In this document: positions 8,605-17,736 of the stretch, piece by piece | Layout of the letters: every line of letters starts with the position of its first letter | How positions within the stretch are numbered: position 1 is the stretch's first letter | Source of the DNA: Corynebacterium deserti GIMN1.010 | Lineage (GTDB): Bacteria; Actinomycetota; Actinomycetes; Mycobacteriales; Mycobacteriaceae | Direction: 5' to 3' | DNA: 64,000 nucleotides | NCBI RefSeq assembly: GCF_001277995.1 | Contig: NZ_CP009220.1 | Location: 2,908,150 to 2,972,149, forward strand | Program-made: the position numbers and the translations under genes | The notes under the pieces: model-generated | What the model saw: the letters and a program-made list of their open reading frames with translations, nothing else | Database searches by the model: none | Told to the model about the DNA's origin: nothing

Positions 8605-10119
8605 TTATGCATTTTGCTTTTCAGCACCTACGTTTTCCTCATCAGGAAATGGCATATGGGAAAGATCGATGTTTGGATCCTCATCCTGATTCTCCACGAT
8701 CTCCACGGCCTCAGACTTGGTTTCCACGGTTGGGAATGAACCAAGCAGTGGCTTCTGTGAAGACTCGGTCATGAACAGCAGCGCCACACCTGCGATTGCA
8801 GAGAAGAACATGATGTAGAGCGCTGGAACGATATCCAAGCCAGTCTTCTGCAACAGGAACTGAGTAACCAGCGGAGTGGTACCACCGAACAACGACACCG
8901 AGATGTTGTAGGAAATACCCATGCCGGAGAATCGTGATGCAGTTGGGAACAGCGCAGGCAATGCAGATGCAGACAGTGCAACGTACAGGCCGGTTGGGAT
9001 CGCAACCATAGCCAGCGCAATAAGCACGGCTGTGATGGTGCCGGTGTTCATGATCAAGAATGCAGGAACCATCAAGATCAGCGTTGCGGCAACAGCAGTT
9101 GCGTACACAGGCTTACGGCCAACCTTGTCGCTCCACTTACCAACGAATGGCAGCAGGAGGGACATGGCAACCAAGATTGGCACGGTGACAGCTGCAGCGG
9201 ATGCGGAGTGCAGGCCAATCTGCTCCTCAAGGTAGACCGGCATGTAGCTGGTCAGTGCGTAGCCGGCAGTGTTGGTTGCTGCCACAATCGCAATACCAAT
9301 CAGCAGTGGACGCCAGTGGTGGCGGATAACACCCATCAGACCAAGTCGAGCGTAAGGATCATCGGAATCCTTCTCAATCACTGCCTCGTCTTCGTCCTGG
9401 TTGTTCTCAAACGCAGGAGTTTCTGGGATACGAGTACGCAGGTACACCGCAATAATGCCCAGTGGGATGGCGGTCAGGAAGGGGATTCGCCAACCGAAAT
9501 CTTCCATAGCGCTTGCACCCCAGTAGTGGGTAGTCACCCATGTGGTGATCGCGACGACGGATGCGCCAGCAGCAAAGCCCAGGTAGGAACCCATATCAAG
9601 GAAGGAACCGAAGTAGCCTCTGCGGCGATCTGGAGCAAACTCAGCCACGTAGGTTGTCGCGCCAGCGTACTCACCACCAGTGGAGAAGCCCTGAATCATC
9701 TTCAACAGATAAAGCAGAATCAAAGCCCAAGCGCCTATCGACGCCGCCGTTGGCAACACACCAATCAGCGCGGTGGAAATCGCCATCATCGCCATGGTCA
9801 CGTACAAAACCTTTTGGCGACCAACTTTGTCACCCAATGGTCCCAGAATCAAACCTCCCAATGGACGCACCAGGTAGGACACTGCGAAACCAAACATGAC
9901 AGCGAGCAGCTGCCATTCTTCAGGCAGCCCTTGGGTGAATACTGCGGTCATCGTGACCGTCAGGTAACCATAAATACCGAAGTCGTACCACTCCATGAAG
10001 TTACCCACCACAGTGCCTTTAATGGCGGGGCGGATCTTCTTTGGGGGGACTACGTTTACATCATCGACTGTTAGTCTTGGTTCGTCTTTGATTTTCTTTT
10101 TTGAGCGGATTGGGCTCAC
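8605..10119 (-). CDS. proP: ProP-type MFS osmoprotectant:H+ symporter
   Basis: This 504-residue major facilitator protein imports compatible solutes (proline, betaine, ectoine) in the ProP family. Twelve hydrophobic segments are visible, with the metabolite:H+ symporter signatures LGDKVGRQKVLY in loop 2-3 and GKWSDKVGRKPVY in loop 8-9. The motif GNFMEWYDFGIYGY in the first membrane helix is diagnostic of the MHS/ProP group. The protein has an acidic C-terminal tail. Start is GTG with AGAGG upstream. It is monocistronic: terminator downstream, a 420-base promoter region upstream. Length equals that of C. glutamicum ProP as I remember it. Confidence 0.9.
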   Translation of the reverse strand: MSPIRSKKKIKDEPRLTVDDVNVVPPKKIRPAIKGTVVGNFMEWYDFGIYGYLTVTMTAVFTQGLPEEWQLLAVMFGFAVSYLVRPLGGLILGPLGDKVGRQKVLYVTMAMMAISTALIGVLPTAASIGAWALILLYLLKMIQGFSTGGEYAGATTYVAEFAPDRRRGYFGSFLDMGSYLGFAAGASVVAITTWVTTHYWGASAMEDFGWRIPFLTAIPLGIIAVYLRTRIPETPAFENNQDEDEAVIEKDSDDPYARLGLMGVIRHHWRPLLIGIAIVAATNTAGYALTSYMPVYLEEQIGLHSASAAAVTVPILVAMSLLLPFVGKWSDKVGRKPVYATAVAATLILMVPAFLIMNTGTITAVLIALAMVAIPTGLYVALSASALPALFPTASRFSGMGISYNISVSLFGGTTPLVTQFLLQKTGLDIVPALYIMFFSAIAGVALLFMTESSQKPLLGSFPTVETKSEAVEIVENQDEDPNIDLSHMPFPDEENVGAEKQNA

Positions 10120-10495
10120 GAGTAAAACCTCTCGTCTTCATAACGAGTGCAAGCTATGTTTTAGCTTTGGATGATCTTCATCCCGCGCACCCTCGGATGG
10201 TGTTTCCTTCTTCCTGCAAGACTCCTTAAATATTTGCCTATAAAACGGAAGTGAAAACACCACCTCCTTTTTCAACATCAATCGACCTTAGTAACCTCAA
10301 GTGCCAAAAGTCAGATCAATTCGGGCGTTGAGAAATGCACGAATGCAGAAAAAACCCACACTCGCGCAGGTAAGCGGGGGTAGGTAACAGCTTGGTTACG
10401 GTTTCTCGGCTATCTTAAAAATCAATAAATCAGAGCTAAGTGGGGACTGTTTGGGCCCGGGGATCGAGTGGGGGGTTGCCCGGGTTTCAGGCCCC
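10120..10495. other. intergenic region upstream of proP
   Basis: This is the promoter side of proP. It contains no ORF with a ribosome site. A G-rich stretch (10440-10490) precedes the terminator of the opposing gene. I see no defined operator. Confidence 0.5.
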
Positions 10496-10519
10496 TAAAA
10501 ACGGCGCTTTTCGACGCCG
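10496..10519 (-). terminator. terminator of the SPFH gene, repeated cassette copy 1
   Basis: On the minus strand the stem CGGCG-TCGAAAAG-CGCCG is followed by TTTTT. Positions 10503-10528 are identical over 26 bp to 11632-11657, which terminates the next minus-strand ORF. Confidence 0.75.
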
Positions 10520-10543
10520 CGGTGCTGGTGGTTTTAACCCTCT

Positions 10544-11293
10544 TTAGCTTTCTTGGACCCCAGACTCCCGCACCTCGACAGTGGACCCCGGTGGCAGAGC
10601 CTCCAACATACGAATCTTGGCCAGAATCGGATTTTGCTCCAACACCTTAGCGGTAGCCAAACGTGCACGAGTGGTTTTTACCTCATTGCGGGCCTTTTCC
10701 AGCTCAATTTCCGAGTTCACCTTGGCCACCCGCGCTTCCTGCAAAGCGGCGGAATACTCCCGTGGCAGGCTGACATCCTTAAGCAAAACCGAGGAAACCT
10801 CGACACCCACCGCGCTGCCAGCCACCCGCGCAGCCTCCAACACTGGAGCAAGATCAATGCGCCTACCCACAAAAGCTTCCAATGACATAGTGTTTACCAG
10901 CTCACGCAAAGCAATCTGCGCTGCCAAATAGATTTCCTCGTCAGGGCCTTGGGAATCAGATACAAAAGCCACCGGATCCTGGGTGATTGCCGTAAGCGCC
11001 AGGGTAATTGTCACGGTCAGGGCATCAGCAGTAGGAATTTGTTGCGGATGCATTTGAATCGAACGCCGGCGCAGATCCACCTGTGAATAAAGATCACCAG
11101 GTCGGGAAAATTCACGGCCTGACATACGCGAGATCTCACCGGCACGCTGACGCAACACAGCATGGCCAACCCGAGCAACCGGCGAGCGCAGGGCAGAAGT
11201 GCGCCACAGACCCTGACTGGGATCATTGATGAGCTGGCCAGCCTGGTGCATGCTCCACCCAAAATTCTGCGACCGCGACCTAAAGATACCCAT
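10544..11293 (-). CDS. SPFH/Band 7 domain protein (slipin/stomatin-like)
   Basis: The 249-residue protein resembles the SPFH (band 7) domain of stomatin/slipin proteins: a beta-rich N-half (VDLRRRSIQMHPQQIPTADA), the central acidic/hydrophobic helices (LRELVNTMSLEAFVGRR) and a C-terminal coiled coil (ALQEARVAKVNSEIELEKAR). Such proteins form membrane microdomain scaffolds. Unusually, I see no N-terminal membrane anchor, so it may be peripheral. The start has a good ribosome site (GAGGTGATTGT). It is monocistronic with its own terminator. Confidence 0.7.
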   Translation of the reverse strand: MGIFRSRSQNFGWSMHQAGQLINDPSQGLWRTSALRSPVARVGHAVLRQRAGEISRMSGREFSRPGDLYSQVDLRRRSIQMHPQQIPTADALTVTITLALTAITQDPVAFVSDSQGPDEEIYLAAQIALRELVNTMSLEAFVGRRIDLAPVLEAARVAGSAVGVEVSSVLLKDVSLPREYSAALQEARVAKVNSEIELEKARNEVKTTRARLATAKVLEQNPILAKIRMLEALPPGSTVEVRESGVQES

Positions 11294-11442
11294 ACAATCA
11301 CCTCAAACGTTTAGCGATTATCGCCGCTCCGGAGCCGCCAACAGCGGGGCAGCGGTGCGTCCCCCAAAACATATAGTTTTAGGATCGGGCCGGGCCACAG
11401 GCTATGAGCAGCAAAAATCCGTAGCGACGATAACCTATTCAA

Positions 11443-11520
11443 TGAGTAGTGGGACTTGAACCCACTTAGATCCTGAAATCTGTGCCAATGCCATCGCATC
11501 AGTTCAATCGGGAACACCCC
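11443..11520 (-). other. tRNA-like remnant (leucine-type 3' half)
   Basis: On the minus strand the segment contains a near-canonical T arm (AGTGGGTTCAAGTCCCACT) preceded by an anticodon-like TTTCAGGATCT loop. I cannot find the matching 5' acceptor strand, and the D-arm is not canonical, so this looks like a decayed tRNA or the tRNA end left by an old integration. Low confidence. Confidence 0.35.
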
Positions 11521-11626
11521 GGAAATCCGGAAGCGCCCAGCAACCGCAATGCGAAGCACCCGCCAGAATAGCGCAGCCCATATCCAAAGGATAGGGGCTT
11601 AATCAATTTGTTGTGATTAACCAACC

Positions 11627-11647
11627 AAAAAGGCGCTTTTCGACGCC
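11627..11647 (-). terminator. terminator cassette copy 2
   Basis: GGCG-TCGAAAAG-CGCC followed by TTTTT on the minus strand. It is the same 26-bp sequence as at 10503-10528. Confidence 0.7.
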
Positions 11648-11660
11648 GCGGTGCTGGAAT

Positions 11661-12209
11661 TTAAGTGCAAGCTCCCCAATGAAGTGAAGCCGCTAATAGA
11701 TCCGCAGCCAGCAGATTATTGTGAAACTTCCGGAAAATTGTTCCACCATGTCGCATGAGTTTGACATTTAGCTCATAGGCTAGATCCAACATGAGATCTA
11801 AATGTGGAAATTCCAACATCCGGTACCGGCTTATCCCGATCATCAAATACAACAAACGTTTCCAGCATCCCAGCACTAAGTGCCGATAAGCGTTGATGGT
11901 TCTTGGACTTATTAGTGGCGGGCATTGCTGAACAAACCCATAAATGACGTTGAGTATTGAACGGGTCTGGATAGGTTTGATAGAGGTACCACCCAACCAC
12001 ATCTCGAAGTGCACCATAATTTGGCTGTTGTGAAAGCTGAACAAATTTGGCGGACTCTTTACTAACTACATAACTACCTGGTGGAATTCTTTTCTCACGA
12101 TCGCAGGACAATGGGGAAGAGACTCCATTTTCACTATCAAAAAGTCTTTCTCTCCACGAGGTTTGCCCGCATCCCTGATATTTCGAACTGAGGTAGATTC
12201 CTCAGTCAT
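11661..12209 (-). pseudogene. unrecognised gene remnant with two compensating frameshifts
   Basis: Three overlapping minus-strand frames read as one protein of about 180 residues. The first begins at ATG 12209 (MTEESTSVRNIRDAGK...). The frame then shifts near 12100 into GSYVVSKESAKFVQLSQQP... and shifts back near 11820 into HLDLMLDLAYELNVKLMRHG.... The last stop lies 15 bases before a terminator, as for a real gene. Start and end are in the same frame, so the two shifts cancel. I do not recognise the family. It could also be chance ORFs in a decayed stretch. Confidence 0.35.
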
Positions 12210-12375
12210 GGAAATCAAGGCCTTTTCCAAGTAGTTTCTCAAAAGCCAAACCCTGCGCAGACTGGGAAGGCAGTGTGCGCAGGGCGGATACAGTATCAAT
12301 AATCGTGGACGTGCATTCTATTGTGTCCTATTTGCTCAAAGGACATGTCCATTTGGTGGTCTTAAATTCGAAGTG

Positions 12376-12885
12376 TTACTTCAAGCTAACAAGCCAGCCT
12401 GTGCGGGAGGATTCCTTCTGGAAGCACTGCTCGCAAACGTCTTCTGGGATGACGCCGTAGCGCATGAGCTTGCCGAATCCCCAGCAACCGAGGCAGATAC
12501 CAAAGACGGATTCTAGGGTGGCTGCCGCAATGAGCATGACTAGGACTACGGAAGCTGCAACGTTAAATCCGAAGGCCATAAGGATGAGCGAAGTACCGCT
12601 AAAGACCAGGCCGATGGTCTGCGCGAAGCGCTTTGGTGGGCCAGGGGTCAGGATCGGTGCTTTCTTCAGCAGTGGTACAAGCACGTGTACTGAAAGACGT
12701 CCGAAAGGCGAGTAACGGGGTCCGCCGGCGACGCGCAATGCGAAGCCGAGGGTCAAGATGCTTGCCAAAATAATGCGAAGGTCACCAGAGGTAAAAAGCG
12801 TGGCGGCGCTCAGCAAAACAACCAAACCGGCAGTGCAGCGAGCTGCATATTCGTTAACGGGATTAGGGAAATCAAAAACGGCCAT
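12376..12885 (-). CDS. DUF4395 integral membrane protein
   Basis: The 169-residue protein has about four membrane helices and the family's features: N-terminal FDFPNPVNEYAARCTAG, a central GGPRYSPFGRLSVHVLVP, and the Cys-containing end SVFGICLGCWGF...IPEDVCEQC. DUF4395 proteins often accompany rhodanese or thioredoxin-like proteins, but none is adjacent here. An AGGAGAA ribosome site precedes ATG 12885. Function unknown; a thiol- or sulfur-related membrane role is a guess from family context. Confidence 0.8.
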   Translation of the reverse strand: MAVFDFPNPVNEYAARCTAGLVVLLSAATLFTSGDLRIILASILTLGFALRVAGGPRYSPFGRLSVHVLVPLLKKAPILTPGPPKRFAQTIGLVFSGTSLILMAFGFNVAASVVLVMLIAAATLESVFGICLGCWGFGKLMRYGVIPEDVCEQCFQKESSRTGWLVSLK

Positions 12886-13005
12886 CGCTGGGTTCTCCTG
12901 TAGAGAGGTAATAAATTCTTGAAACTAATCACTTATGAACTAGTTGTTCTATGAAGCATAGACCTATTGGTCTACTTAGGCAATGGGCCCTTTAAACAGC
13001 GGAAA

Positions 13006-13034
13006 CCCCCGTGTTAGCAGTCACTAGCACGGGG
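13006..13034 (-). terminator. hairpin after the truncated thiD
   Basis: CCCCGTG / CACGGGG arms enclose a 15-base interior with partial pairing. The following T tract is weak. Confidence 0.5.
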
Positions 13035-13056
13035 ATTTGAGAGGTATTTTAAGACT

Positions 13057-13652
13057 CTACTTATTGTCGTCAGCCAACCTCACAGAGGTGAACGGCGCGT
13101 TGGATGCAACAGCATCCTGAACCGCACGGGTAACCACACGCTTTGCGGTGGCAACGGCGTCCACGACAGCAGCGCCCTTCGCAAGCTCGGCGGTGATCAC
13201 TGCGGCGAAGGTGCAGCCTGCGCCGGAAACACGCTCGTCGCCGATCTTGGGCTCAGAGAACACGTGGTAGTCGGTGCCGTCGAAAAGCACGTCCACTGCG
13301 TTGTCACCTGGGAAGTCGATGCCACCCTTGACGACTACGTACTGGGGGTCTTGCTCATGAATGAGGCGGGCAGCCCCCTTCAGGTCTTCGACGGTTTCTA
13401 GCTTGTCCAGGCCGGACAGGGTGGTGGCCTCGAAGTTGTTTGGAGTAACCACGGTTGCCTGTGGCAGCACCTTGGCGCGCAAAGCGGTGTCGGTATCAAG
13501 TGCCGCGCCGGGTTCCTGACCCTTGCAAATCAGCACGGGATCAAGAACAACGTGCTTGAACTTGTTTTCCTCCAACGCGGTAGCCACGGTATCGATGGTT
13601 GCCGGGGTGCCCAGCATGCCAATCTTGACCACGTCTAGATCGTGAGCTGCAG
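13057..13652 (-). pseudogene. thiD: thiD fragment lacking its 5' third (copy 1)
   Basis: From AAHDLDVVKIG to the C-terminus this is nearly identical to the intact thiD at 28088-28888, with a few substitutions (for example KG for KE, EQD for EQG). The first about 74 codons are missing, including the N-terminal GSEATGGAG substrate/ATP segment, and are replaced by unrelated sequence from 13653 on. The open frame continues upstream to 13791, but those residues do not resemble HMP-P kinase. The fragment is not expected to be active. Confidence 0.85.
13057..13652. repeat. direct repeat thiD-L (596 bp)
   Basis: Left copy of a direct repeat whose right copy is 28088-28683, offset 15031 bases, in the same orientation. 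Homology stops sharply at 13652/28683. Many differences are synonymous, so the duplication is not brand new. Confidence 0.9.
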
Positions 13653-13722
13653 CCCACTCCCAATATTGAAGTCGGGGTGGGCTGAACGATTGAGAAAAGG
13701 CTAGCACACACAATAAATAGAA

Positions 13723-13748
13723 CCCCTCGCCGAAGCATTGGCGAGGGG
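13723..13748 (-). terminator. terminator of the siderophore-binding lipoprotein gene
   Basis: Perfect 9-bp stem CCCCTCGCC / GGCGAGGGG with an 8-base loop. On the minus strand it is followed by TTCTATTTATT. Confidence 0.8.
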
Positions 13749-13823
13749 AGGGGGACGTCAAATAAGCAATTAAGCGTGACACAAGCCGCAAGGCGCTGGC
13801 CAGCTCAGTTGCGTGGCGGGGGG

Positions 13824-14852
13824 TTAGGAACCGAGGATGTTTTCGATGTCGTTGAGCACTTCGTTCGCACCGAGAGGGCCTAACCCCATGAACCAGCTCT
13901 CGTCATTGACCTCCAGGGCATGACCTTCTTGGACGGCGGGGAGGTTATGCCACAGCTCGTTGGATAAAATGTTGTCCTGCTCGGTGGCCTCGGGCTTGCC
14001 GTAGGTGGAGTAGAAAATCCAGTCGCCTTTGGCGTCGGCGATGTTTTCGGGGGAGATCTCCACGGCAAGATCATCGATACTTTGGATCTCTGGGCGGGAA
14101 AGCCCCAGGTCCTTAAGGATTACACCGATGAAAGAGAGGTTTCCGTACAGGCGGGTGCGGCCGGGCATGAAACGGACGAGGGAGATTTCTGGGCTGCCAT
14201 CGATGGTCTCGCGGACTGCATCGACGTGGGTTTGGTACTCGTTGAGAACTTCGACGGCTTTGTTCTCGAGGCCGAGCGCGTCGGCGGTGAGGAGGAAGTT
14301 TTCCTTCCAGGGAAATCCGGGGCGAATGCTCAGCACGGTTGGTGCGATTTGGGAGAGCTGATCATAGGATTCGTCGACGCGCAGCTTGCTGCCCAGAATC
14401 AGGTCAGGCTTTAGGGCAGCGATGGCTTCGAAATTGAGCTCACTCGTGGTGCCCACAGTTTGTACGTCTGCCAGCTGATCTTCAAGGTAAGCAGGCTGGC
14501 TGGAGGCGTCTTTCGGGCTGGCGATGCCGACGGGAGTCACGCCGAGGCTCAGAACCTGATCGATTTCACCGCTGTCTAGAACCACGACTCGTTGTGGCTG
14601 CTGCTCAAGGGTGGTTTCGCCGCGTGAATGTACAACGGTGCGGGGGAATTGGCCTGGTTCCGCGTCGCTTCCCAGGGCTGCGGTGGCGGAATCCGCAGTG
14701 GAAAACAGGCGGCCGCCGACAGCTACATCGTCGCTGGTGCTTGTGGTTTCAACACTGGCCGTGGAACATCCCGCAATACCCAAAGCCAAAACAGTGCCTA
14801 CGATGATGGCGCTGCGCGAAAGCGACGTGAAGGTCGTTCGTTTAGATTTCAT
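13824..14852 (-). CDS. iron-siderophore ABC transporter substrate-binding lipoprotein
   Basis: The 342-residue protein begins with a lipoprotein signal (TVLALGIAGC, lipidated Cys near residue 29) followed by a Ser/Thr-rich linker. The mature part is a FecB/FepB-type binding fold (RVVVLDSGEIDQVLSLGVTPVGIA..., FEAIAALKPDLILGS). It captures ferric siderophore outside the membrane and hands it to an ABC permease that is not encoded nearby. A DtxR-type box overlaps the ribosome site and start codon, so iron-dependent repression is likely. It is monocistronic with its own terminator. Confidence 0.88.
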   Translation of the reverse strand: MKSKRTTFTSLSRSAIIVGTVLALGIAGCSTASVETTSTSDDVAVGGRLFSTADSATAALGSDAEPGQFPRTVVHSRGETTLEQQPQRVVVLDSGEIDQVLSLGVTPVGIASPKDASSQPAYLEDQLADVQTVGTTSELNFEAIAALKPDLILGSKLRVDESYDQLSQIAPTVLSIRPGFPWKENFLLTADALGLENKAVEVLNEYQTHVDAVRETIDGSPEISLVRFMPGRTRLYGNLSFIGVILKDLGLSRPEIQSIDDLAVEISPENIADAKGDWIFYSTYGKPEATEQDNILSNELWHNLPAVQEGHALEVNDESWFMGLGPLGANEVLNDIENILGS

Positions 14853-14870
14853 TAGGCTACCCTAACGTAA
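14852..14870 (-). promoter_or_regulatory. DtxR box (iron-dependent operator)
   Basis: TTACGTTAGGGTAGCCTAA (minus strand) matches the DtxR consensus TTAGGTTAGGCTAACCTAA at 16 of 19 positions. It covers the space directly ahead of the lipoprotein start, where repressor binding would block expression under iron excess. Confidence 0.82.
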
Positions 14871-15030
14871 AATCTTAGCCTGTTACCAGTCTTTGGCTAT
14901 AACTTTCTGCGGTTGGCAAAGTTGCACTGAACACCAAGTTTATTGCTCTTCGGCCACTGAGGGAATGGCAAAAGTACGCTTAGCGTTCATATAGCGAACC
15001 CATTTTTATTGCGATGAGAGGAACACCATC

Positions 15031-16008
15031 ATGCGCGCCATCACTCACAACACTTTCGGCGACCCCGCCGATGTCCTGCAGGTTACCGAGAAGGAAATTC
15101 CCACTCCCGGCCCAGGTCAGGTGCGCATTCGAGTGACGCTGGCAACTATCCACAACCATGATTTATGGACCGTGAAGGGCTCTTACGGCTTCGTCCCAGA
15201 TCTCCCAGCCGCCGCAGGCACCGAGGCAGTCGGCATCGTGGACGCCCTGGGCGAGGGCGTCGAAAGCTTGCAGGTCGGTCAGCGTGTTGCGTCCGGCACC
15301 AACTTTGGCATCTGGGCAGAGTACGCGCTTGCCGACGCCTCCGGCCTCATTCCCGTACCAGAACAGCTCTCCGATGAGAGCGCAGCTCAGCTCGTCGCAA
15401 TGCCTTTCAGCGCCATCAGCCTTCTTGATTTCCTGGATATGAAGCCAGGGGAGTGGCTGATCCAAAACTCCGCAAACGGTGCCGTCGGCCGCATGCTCGC
15501 ACAACTGGCAGTCGCACGCGGAATCAATGTGGTGGGTCTGGTGCGCCGCGACGCAGCCATCCAAGAACTTGCGGGTCAGGGCATCACTCAGGTGGTTTCC
15601 ACCGAGAACCCGGGCTGGGAGGAAAAGGTCAAGGAGATCGCAGGCGACGCCGAATTTACGGTGGGCTTGGATTCGGTGGGCGGAACAGCGTCAGGCGACC
15701 TGGCAAAATTGCTTGGCGACGCCGCAACCCTCGTCTCCTTTGGCGCAATGGGCAACCCAGTGATGGAAATTCCATCGGGACCTGTCATCTTCAAGCAACT
15801 GACGGTAAAAGGTTTCTGGGGAAGCAAAGTCAGCCGCGAAATGGCAGCCGACAAGAAAGCACAGCTGTTTGGTGAGCTCATCGAACGCATCCTCGATGGA
15901 ACACTAACTCTTCCAGTTGATTCCACCTTCGATGCCAACGACATCAAGCAAGCTGTTGAGGCCTGTGGCGCGCCGGGTCGTATCGGCAAAGTTCTGCTGA
16001 GGTTCTAG
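15031..16008 (+). CDS. zinc-independent quinone oxidoreductase (MDR family)
   Basis: The 325-residue protein is a medium-chain reductase of the NADPH:quinone oxidoreductase type. The N-terminal GroES-like domain (HNTFGDPADVLQV..., GTEAVGIVDALGEGV) lacks the zinc-binding Cys/His set. The nucleotide-binding half carries NSANGAVGRMLAQLA, an AxxGxxG-type variant. It probably reduces quinones or enones with NADPH. The ribosome site GAGAGGAAC is clear. It is followed 4 bases later by the DUF1304 gene, so the two are co-transcribed. Divergent from the iron lipoprotein gene. Confidence 0.82.
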   Translation: MRAITHNTFGDPADVLQVTEKEIPTPGPGQVRIRVTLATIHNHDLWTVKGSYGFVPDLPAAAGTEAVGIVDALGEGVESLQVGQRVASGTNFGIWAEYALADASGLIPVPEQLSDESAAQLVAMPFSAISLLDFLDMKPGEWLIQNSANGAVGRMLAQLAVARGINVVGLVRRDAAIQELAGQGITQVVSTENPGWEEKVKEIAGDAEFTVGLDSVGGTASGDLAKLLGDAATLVSFGAMGNPVMEIPSGPVIFKQLTVKGFWGSKVSREMAADKKAQLFGELIERILDGTLTLPVDSTFDANDIKQAVEACGAPGRIGKVLLRF

Positions 16009-16012
16009 TTTC

Positions 16013-16417
16013 ATGATCATTATTATTGGCGCAGTTTTTGCCCTCCTGGCCGCATTGCTGCATGTGTTTATCTTCTATATGGAATCGTTCGCCTGGACAA
16101 GTAAACGAGCCCAAGGTGTTTTTGGCATCACCGCGCAAGAAGCAGAAAACACCAAGGAGATGGCTTATAACCAGGGATTTTATAACCTCTTCCTGGCGCT
16201 CATCGCAGGCACCGGTGCGGTGTTCTTGTTAAATGGTGCAGCGGGCGAAGGCTTCTCCAGTGTTGGTGTGGCTCTTTCGCTTGCTGGCACAGGTTCCATG
16301 CTAGCGGCTGCAGCCGTGTTGGCACTGAGCTCTCCAGATAAGCGAGCAGCGGCCTTCAAACAGGGAGCTTTCCCACTGTTGGCAGTAGTGCTCATTCTGC
16401 TTGGAGTGCTTGTTTAA
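16013..16417 (+). CDS. DUF1304 small membrane protein
   Basis: A 134-residue protein with four hydrophobic segments and the family motif HVFIFYMESFAW followed by AYNQGFYNLFLA. Function of DUF1304 is unknown. It is co-transcribed with the quinone reductase (4-base gap). Confidence 0.82.
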   Translation: MIIIIGAVFALLAALLHVFIFYMESFAWTSKRAQGVFGITAQEAENTKEMAYNQGFYNLFLALIAGTGAVFLLNGAAGEGFSSVGVALSLAGTGSMLAAAAVLALSSPDKRAAAFKQGAFPLLAVVLILLGVLV

Positions 16418-16432
16418 CTGCTGTTGAGTTAA

Positions 16433-16466
16433 CCCCGTCCCCAAACGTCGCGTGTGGAGGGCGGGG
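16433..16466 (+). terminator. weak GC-rich hairpin after DUF1304 gene
   Basis: CCCCG ... CGGGG with additional TCC/GGA pairing. There is no good T run, so termination is uncertain. Confidence 0.4.
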
Positions 16467-16569
16467 TGTCTTAGTTCTTGGGCGGTTTGATGCGGGGGTA
16501 TTTGTCCCCGCACACCATTACGGGAGATCACCAAACCGCAGCACAACCACCGCAACTAACCCGGGACTC

Positions 16570-17535
16570 TTGGTGGCACACCCCGATCTTCCTTTCATTT
16601 ATGCAGCTCATGGAAATAGATCGACGGTCAGCTCCTACTACCTAGGCGCCCACGGCACGTTGGAATTCATCCGCGATATCTCGACCGAAGGCACCAATCC
16701 AGCGCATATTGCCATCTCGCCAGACGCACGGTTTCTGCTTGGAATTAACCATACGTCCGGAAGCTTTTTCAGTATCGCGTTGGACAACAATGGGCATTTA
16801 GATAACCTTGTACAGCTTCATCGCTTCCAGGGCGAACCGGGGCCACATAAGTCTGACCAGCATGGATCGAAACCACACCAGGTTGGGTTTGCACCTGCTC
16901 TTGACGAGGCAACCGGTGAGTACACCATTGCGATTCCCGATAAAGGCCTAGATGTAGTTCACTTTGGCAGATTTAATCCACAAACTGGCTCGATTGCATT
17001 CGGCGAGGAAGTGCGGTTACGCGAGGTAAGTGGCCCTCGACATGCGGTTTTTCACCCACACAAGCCGGCGCTGTGTGCCATTAACGAATTATCTCCCACG
17101 GTTGCGGTTATCTCCCTCGACGCAGGAAAACCCTAGGTCATGCAGTATCTCAGCACATTGGCCTGCGCCGATACTCGGGATTCTAGAGGCGCTGGAATCG
17201 CTATCGACGCACAGGGTCTCAACCTTTTTGCGTCAAATCGCTCAGGTGCAGGGGATCATCTGCCGCCCGGACCAGGAAATGACAGCATTGCTCGTTTTTC
17301 GATTCAAGAAGATGGGCTGTTGAACATTAAGGACATTGTGGAAGTTACAGGTCAGCGTCCTCGTTTCATTGGCTTTAACACCCAGGATGAACTGATCGTG
17401 GCGCTGGAAAAATCGGCTCAAATTCACATGATTTCGATGGGATCTTCGCCTGTGGAATCTTCGACTGACAGCCACCGCGAACAAGTGCTTGCAGAGATCG
17501 AGTCTCCTGTGTGTGTCATTTTCCGAGATCTCTAG
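16570..17535 (+). pseudogene. lactonase (seven-bladed beta-propeller, PgL/YbhE-like), broken
   Basis: The frame encodes an Lactonase-family propeller (NPAHIAISPDARFLLGINH, KPHQVGFAP, GPRHAVFHPH, GAGIAIDAQGLNLFASNR, QRPRFIGFN). It is interrupted by one in-frame amber codon TAG at 17134-17136 with perfect frame continuity on both sides. The N-terminus is also missing a plausible start and the first blade: similarity already begins upstream at about 16552 (TNPGLLVAHPD) without ATG/GTG and ribosome site. It is probably inactive. The two halves could be expressed separately, which seems unlikely. Confidence 0.75.
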
Positions 17536-17685
17536 GTTCTTTTCACCAAAGGCATCATCGGTAGATGCTGAGAAGAGCTGGAAAGGAAATCTACCGTCAC
17601 TGTCTCGGCAGAGTGGGTAATTCCGCAAGTCCCCATAATATTGACGCAATTTCCATGTCGCTTGGTGTGCTTGCTTTGAGCGTCT

Positions 17686-17736
17686 CGAGTAAACCCCCGT
17701 TCCCCAACTTAGTTTTGGAGAACGGGGGTTTACTCG
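17686..17736. repeat. 17-bp perfect inverted repeat (strong hairpin)
   Basis: The arms CGAGTAAACCCCCGTTC (17686-17702) and its exact complement (17720-17736) flank a 17-base interior with further CCAA/TTGG pairing. There is no T run on either side, so it is not a textbook terminator. It lies in the 470-base gap between the lactonase pseudogene and the LacI gene, which otherwise holds no convincing gene. Confidence 0.75.

Noticed and set aside
9208..10074. 288-codon open frame opposite proP
   Set aside because: It is the antisense shadow of a clear 12-helix transporter, with no ribosome site and no recognisable domain.
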